From: an uncultured Ellagibacter sp. | GTDB taxonomy: Bacteria > Actinomycetota > Coriobacteriia > Coriobacteriales > Eggerthellaceae | Length of the DNA: 64,000 bases | NCBI RefSeq assembly: GCF_934643285.1 | Contig: NZ_CAKUBT010000002.1 | Location: 226,282-290,281, forward strand | Direction: 5' to 3' | In this document: one piece after another, positions 61,921-64,000 of the stretch | Numbering within the stretch: position 1 is the stretch's first letter | Layout: the number at the start of each line of letters is the position of its first letter | Program-made: the position numbers and the translations under genes | The notes under the pieces: generated by a model | Seen by the model: the letters and a program-made list of their open reading frames with translations, nothing else | What the model was told of the DNA's origin: nothing | Databases searched by the model: none

Positions 61921-63030
61921 ATGACTACGAAGTACAACATCTGCCTTTTGCCGGGCGACGGCATCGGCCCCGAGATCATCGCGGAAGGGGTGAAGGTCCT
62001 AAATGCCGTCGGCGCGAAGTACGACACGGAATTCGCGTGCGAGGAATCGCTCATCGGCGGCGCCGCCATCGATGTTGTAGGTGAGCCGCTTCCCCAGGCG
62101 ACGCTCGATGCCGCGAAGGTCGCCGACGCCGTGCTTCTTGCCGCTGTGGGCGGGCCGAAGTGGGACACGACCGACCCGAACGCTCCGCGCCCTGAGCAGG
62201 GTCTTCTCGGTATCCGCAAGGGCTTGGGCCTCTACACCAACCTGCGCCCCGTGCAGATCTTCGACGCGCTCGCCGGCGCTTCCACGTTGAAGCCCGAGGT
62301 CATCGCAGGCGTCGACCTCATGATTGTGCGCGAGTTGACGGGCGGTTTGTACTTCGGCAAGCGCGAGCGCTTCTACGATGAGGAGGGTGCTGGCGTAAAC
62401 GGCGCCAAGGGGCAGCGCGCCTACGACACGCTCGAGTACCGCGAGTACGAGATCGAGCGCATCGCTCGCCAGGCGTTCGATGCTGCGCGTAAGCGTCGCA
62501 AGAAGGTGACGAGCGTCGACAAGGCCAACGTGCTCGAGACCTCTCGCATGTGGCGCGAGATCGTGCATCGCATCGGCGAGGCCGAGTATCCCGATGTCGA
62601 AATCGAGGACCTGCTCGTCGACAACACGGCGATGCAGCTGATCAACCGTCCTGCCGACTTCGACGTTGTGGTGACCGAGAACATGTTCGGCGACATCCTC
62701 TCCGACGAGGCGGCCCAGATCACGGGCTCGCTCGGCATGCTCGCCTCCGCCAGCTTGGGCGACGGCACCGCGCTCTACGAGCCTTCCCACGGAAGCGCGC
62801 CCGACATCGCGGGCAAGGGCATCGCGAACCCGCTCGCGCAGATTCTCTCCGTCGAGATGATGCTGCGCTACAGCTTCGACATGAACGATGCCGCCGACGA
62901 CATCCGCCGCGCGGTGACCAACCTGCTCAACGACGGGTGGCGCACGGGCGACCTGAAGGATGCCACCACTCCTGCCGACAAGGTGGTCAACTGCGCCGGC
63001 ATGGGCGATTTGGTCGTGAAGTACCTGTAA
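61921..63030 (+). CDS. leuB: 3-isopropylmalate dehydrogenase
   Basis: 369 residues. Beta-decarboxylating dehydrogenase: LLPGDGIGPEI, GGPKWD, RKGLGLYTNLRPV, VRELTGGLYFG, catalytic K in VDKANVLETSRMW, TENMFGDILSDEAA, and GSAPDIAGKGIANPLAQI (NAD site). It makes 2-oxoisocaproate precursor in leucine synthesis after LeuC/LeuD. GAAAGAGG precedes ATG 61921. It is divergent from the zinc-ribbon gene. Confidence 0.96.
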   Translation: MTTKYNICLLPGDGIGPEIIAEGVKVLNAVGAKYDTEFACEESLIGGAAIDVVGEPLPQATLDAAKVADAVLLAAVGGPKWDTTDPNAPRPEQGLLGIRKGLGLYTNLRPVQIFDALAGASTLKPEVIAGVDLMIVRELTGGLYFGKRERFYDEEGAGVNGAKGQRAYDTLEYREYEIERIARQAFDAARKRRKKVTSVDKANVLETSRMWREIVHRIGEAEYPDVEIEDLLVDNTAMQLINRPADFDVVVTENMFGDILSDEAAQITGSLGMLASASLGDGTALYEPSHGSAPDIAGKGIANPLAQILSVEMMLRYSFDMNDAADDIRRAVTNLLNDGWRTGDLKDATTPADKVVNCAGMGDLVVKYL

Positions 63031-63066
63031 ACTAGTCCTGACGTGATGCTATCGAAAGGAGCCGAC

Positions 63067-63438
63067 ATGGCTGACGATTGCTTGTTCTGCAAACTCATCT
63101 CCGGGGAAATCCCCACGAACAAGGTCTACGAGGATGACATCTGCTTCGCGTTCGACGACATCGAGCCCGAGGCGCCCGTGCACACGCTGCTCGTGCCGAA
63201 GAAGCACTACGACGACATGTGCGACGGCGTGCCCGAGGAAGTTTTCGGCCACATGATGTCGGTCGTCCCGAAGGTCGCCGAGATCAAGGGCGTGCGCGAG
63301 TCCGGCTTCCGCACGGTGGTGAACACCGGCCCCGATTCCGCGACCACGGTGAAGCATTTCCACATCCACATTCTGGGTGGGGTGAAAATGGGACGCTTCA
63401 CGTTCGAGAACTCCCAGCGCGCGCAGGGCGAGGAGTAA
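63067..63438 (+). CDS. HIT-family (HinT-like) nucleotide-binding protein
   Basis: 123 residues. CLFCKLISGEIPTNKVYED at the start, and the histidine triad HFHIHILGG with the following VKMGRF. HinT-type proteins hydrolyse purine nucleoside phosphoramidates. GAAAGGAG precedes ATG 63067; it follows leuB by 36 bp. Confidence 0.95.
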   Translation: MADDCLFCKLISGEIPTNKVYEDDICFAFDDIEPEAPVHTLLVPKKHYDDMCDGVPEEVFGHMMSVVPKVAEIKGVRESGFRTVVNTGPDSATTVKHFHIHILGGVKMGRFTFENSQRAQGEE

Positions 63439-63679
63439 ACACCGGCGTTTAGCGCGACGGCGCGCGGGCGAGCGTGGGTGCGCGACCCTTTCGTCAGCGG
63501 GTACGCTGCCCAATCGGCGAACGCGTGCGAGCTGCTGGCCACCTTGCCTCAACGAGCAAGCTGGCAATCCGCCGGCGGCATGTTTTTCAAGCCCCTCCTG
63601 TTCGCAGTTCAGTTCGACCTGGGCCTTTTGAAGTAAAGCTGCGGCTGATTTCTGTTCGCTGACGTTTGGCGTGCAACAT

Positions 63680-63712
63680 GAGCCTCTCCGCGGTTCCTGC
63701 GCGGAGAGGCTC
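63680..63712 (+). terminator. Hairpin downstream of the HIT gene
   Basis: 12-bp perfect stem GAGCCTCTCCGC (63680-63691) and GCGGAGAGGCTC (63701-63712), 9-nt loop, followed by GCCTGTTTT. It is about 240 bp after the stop. Confidence 0.65.
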
Positions 63713-63803
63713 GCCTGTTTTGCGGACGGTGTAAGCCTCTCTTTGCGAGGAGCGGAATCTTTTCCTGCGTTTTGCGGTTCTCGTCCTTGGACTAACCGGG
63801 CTT

Positions 63804-63919
63804 CCTTCTCGAGCGTTCCGACTCGACCAACGTGCGCGGCCTTTTTCCGGGCGTTCTGCCTCTGCCAGCTTGCGCGGCCGCTTCTCGAGCGTGCCGACTC
63901 GACCAGCTTGCGCGGCTCC
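63804..63919. repeat. 38-bp tandem repeat, three copies
   Basis: Units at 63806-63843, 63844-63881 and 63882-63919 share the frame TTCTCGAGCGTNCCGACTCG followed by ACCAGCTTGCGCGGC. Units 1 and 3 are the closest; a possible degenerate fourth lies at 63761-63805. Confidence 0.85.
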
Positions 63920-64000
63920 TTCCCGACTTCTATATCTCGATTGATATGATAGTAATTAAGTGTCATTTAGAGACAAATTCATGCCATTCGTCCTAGAACG

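Larger units (their letters stand above)
63439..64000. other. 562-bp window end without a supported gene
   Basis: Contains the hairpin at 63680 and the tandem repeat at 63804. After 63930 it turns abruptly AT-rich (TATATCTCGATTGATATGATAG region), which looks like the promoter of a gene beyond the window. A long leftward frame across it lies antisense to the HIT gene and is not credible. Confidence 0.5.

Noticed and set aside
63049..63966. 305-codon minus-strand frame at the window end
   Set aside because: Antisense to the HIT gene; the 38-bp repeat only gives the appearance of a repetitive protein.

Overview
The window is GC-rich, densely coded bacterial chromosome, most likely from an anaerobic actinobacterium of the class Coriobacteriia (Eggerthellaceae-like). 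This is inferred from overall gene character: very high GC, [NiFe]-hydrogenase maturation genes, a Tat-exported PstS, a long disordered FtsB/DivIC-type division protein, a BspA-like leucine-rich repeat protein, and several Orc1/Cdc6-like ATPases. No rRNA or other strict taxonomic marker is present, so the assignment is tentative.

Layout. 1-2.6 kb: the end of a TrkH potassium transporter, a secreted OB-fold-like protein and rsgA. 2.6-8.9 kb: a complete phosphate module (pstS-pstC-pstA, two tandem pstB genes, phoU) with a candidate PHO box, then a PhoB-like regulator without an adjacent kinase. 9-18 kb: glycosyltransferase, TauE/SafE exporter, LytS-type sensor kinase, MscS channel, a GntR/YtrA regulator with its DUF1648/DUF5808 membrane partner, and a Ser/Thr kinase. 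18-31.5 kb: pyridoxal kinase, serS, a MocR-like aminotransferase, ddl, stress or membrane proteins (YtxH, PRC-barrel, TVP38, TM2), class I aldolase and cstA. 31.6-36.4 kb: a leftward three-gene cluster of MoxR-like ATPase, VWA protein and LRR protein. 36.6-51.3 kb: tRNA-Leu(CAA), a dipeptidase, a LytTR regulator, pgi, hypF-hypC-hypD, a DtxR-like repressor, ftsB-like and ppx/gppA genes, tRNA-Leu(UAA), a polyprenyl synthase and a peptidoglycan-binding protein. 51.5-63.4 kb: leuC-leuD and leuB, separated by about 8.5 kb that includes two lower-GC accessory patches.

The most unusual parts are these. The MoxR/VWA/LRR cluster looks like a self-contained cytoplasmic chaperone-type or conflict-type device. 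The accessory DNA between leuD and leuB carries two divergent Orc1/Cdc6-like ATPases, an FxLYD lipoprotein-like membrane protein, a small HTH protein, a metB/CGS pseudogene and a frameshifted DUF2971-like gene. Several intergenic spacers carry degenerate tandem repeats of 20, 38 and 38-40 bp, and three spacers carry runs of nine G residues.

Genes are close-packed: overlapping ATGA or TAATG junctions run through pst-phoU, hypC-hypD and ftsB-ppx. GTG or TTG starts are chosen where a strong Shine-Dalgarno decides. Long antisense frames caused by the GC bias were left out. All function calls rest on motif and family recognition by eye; no database search was run.
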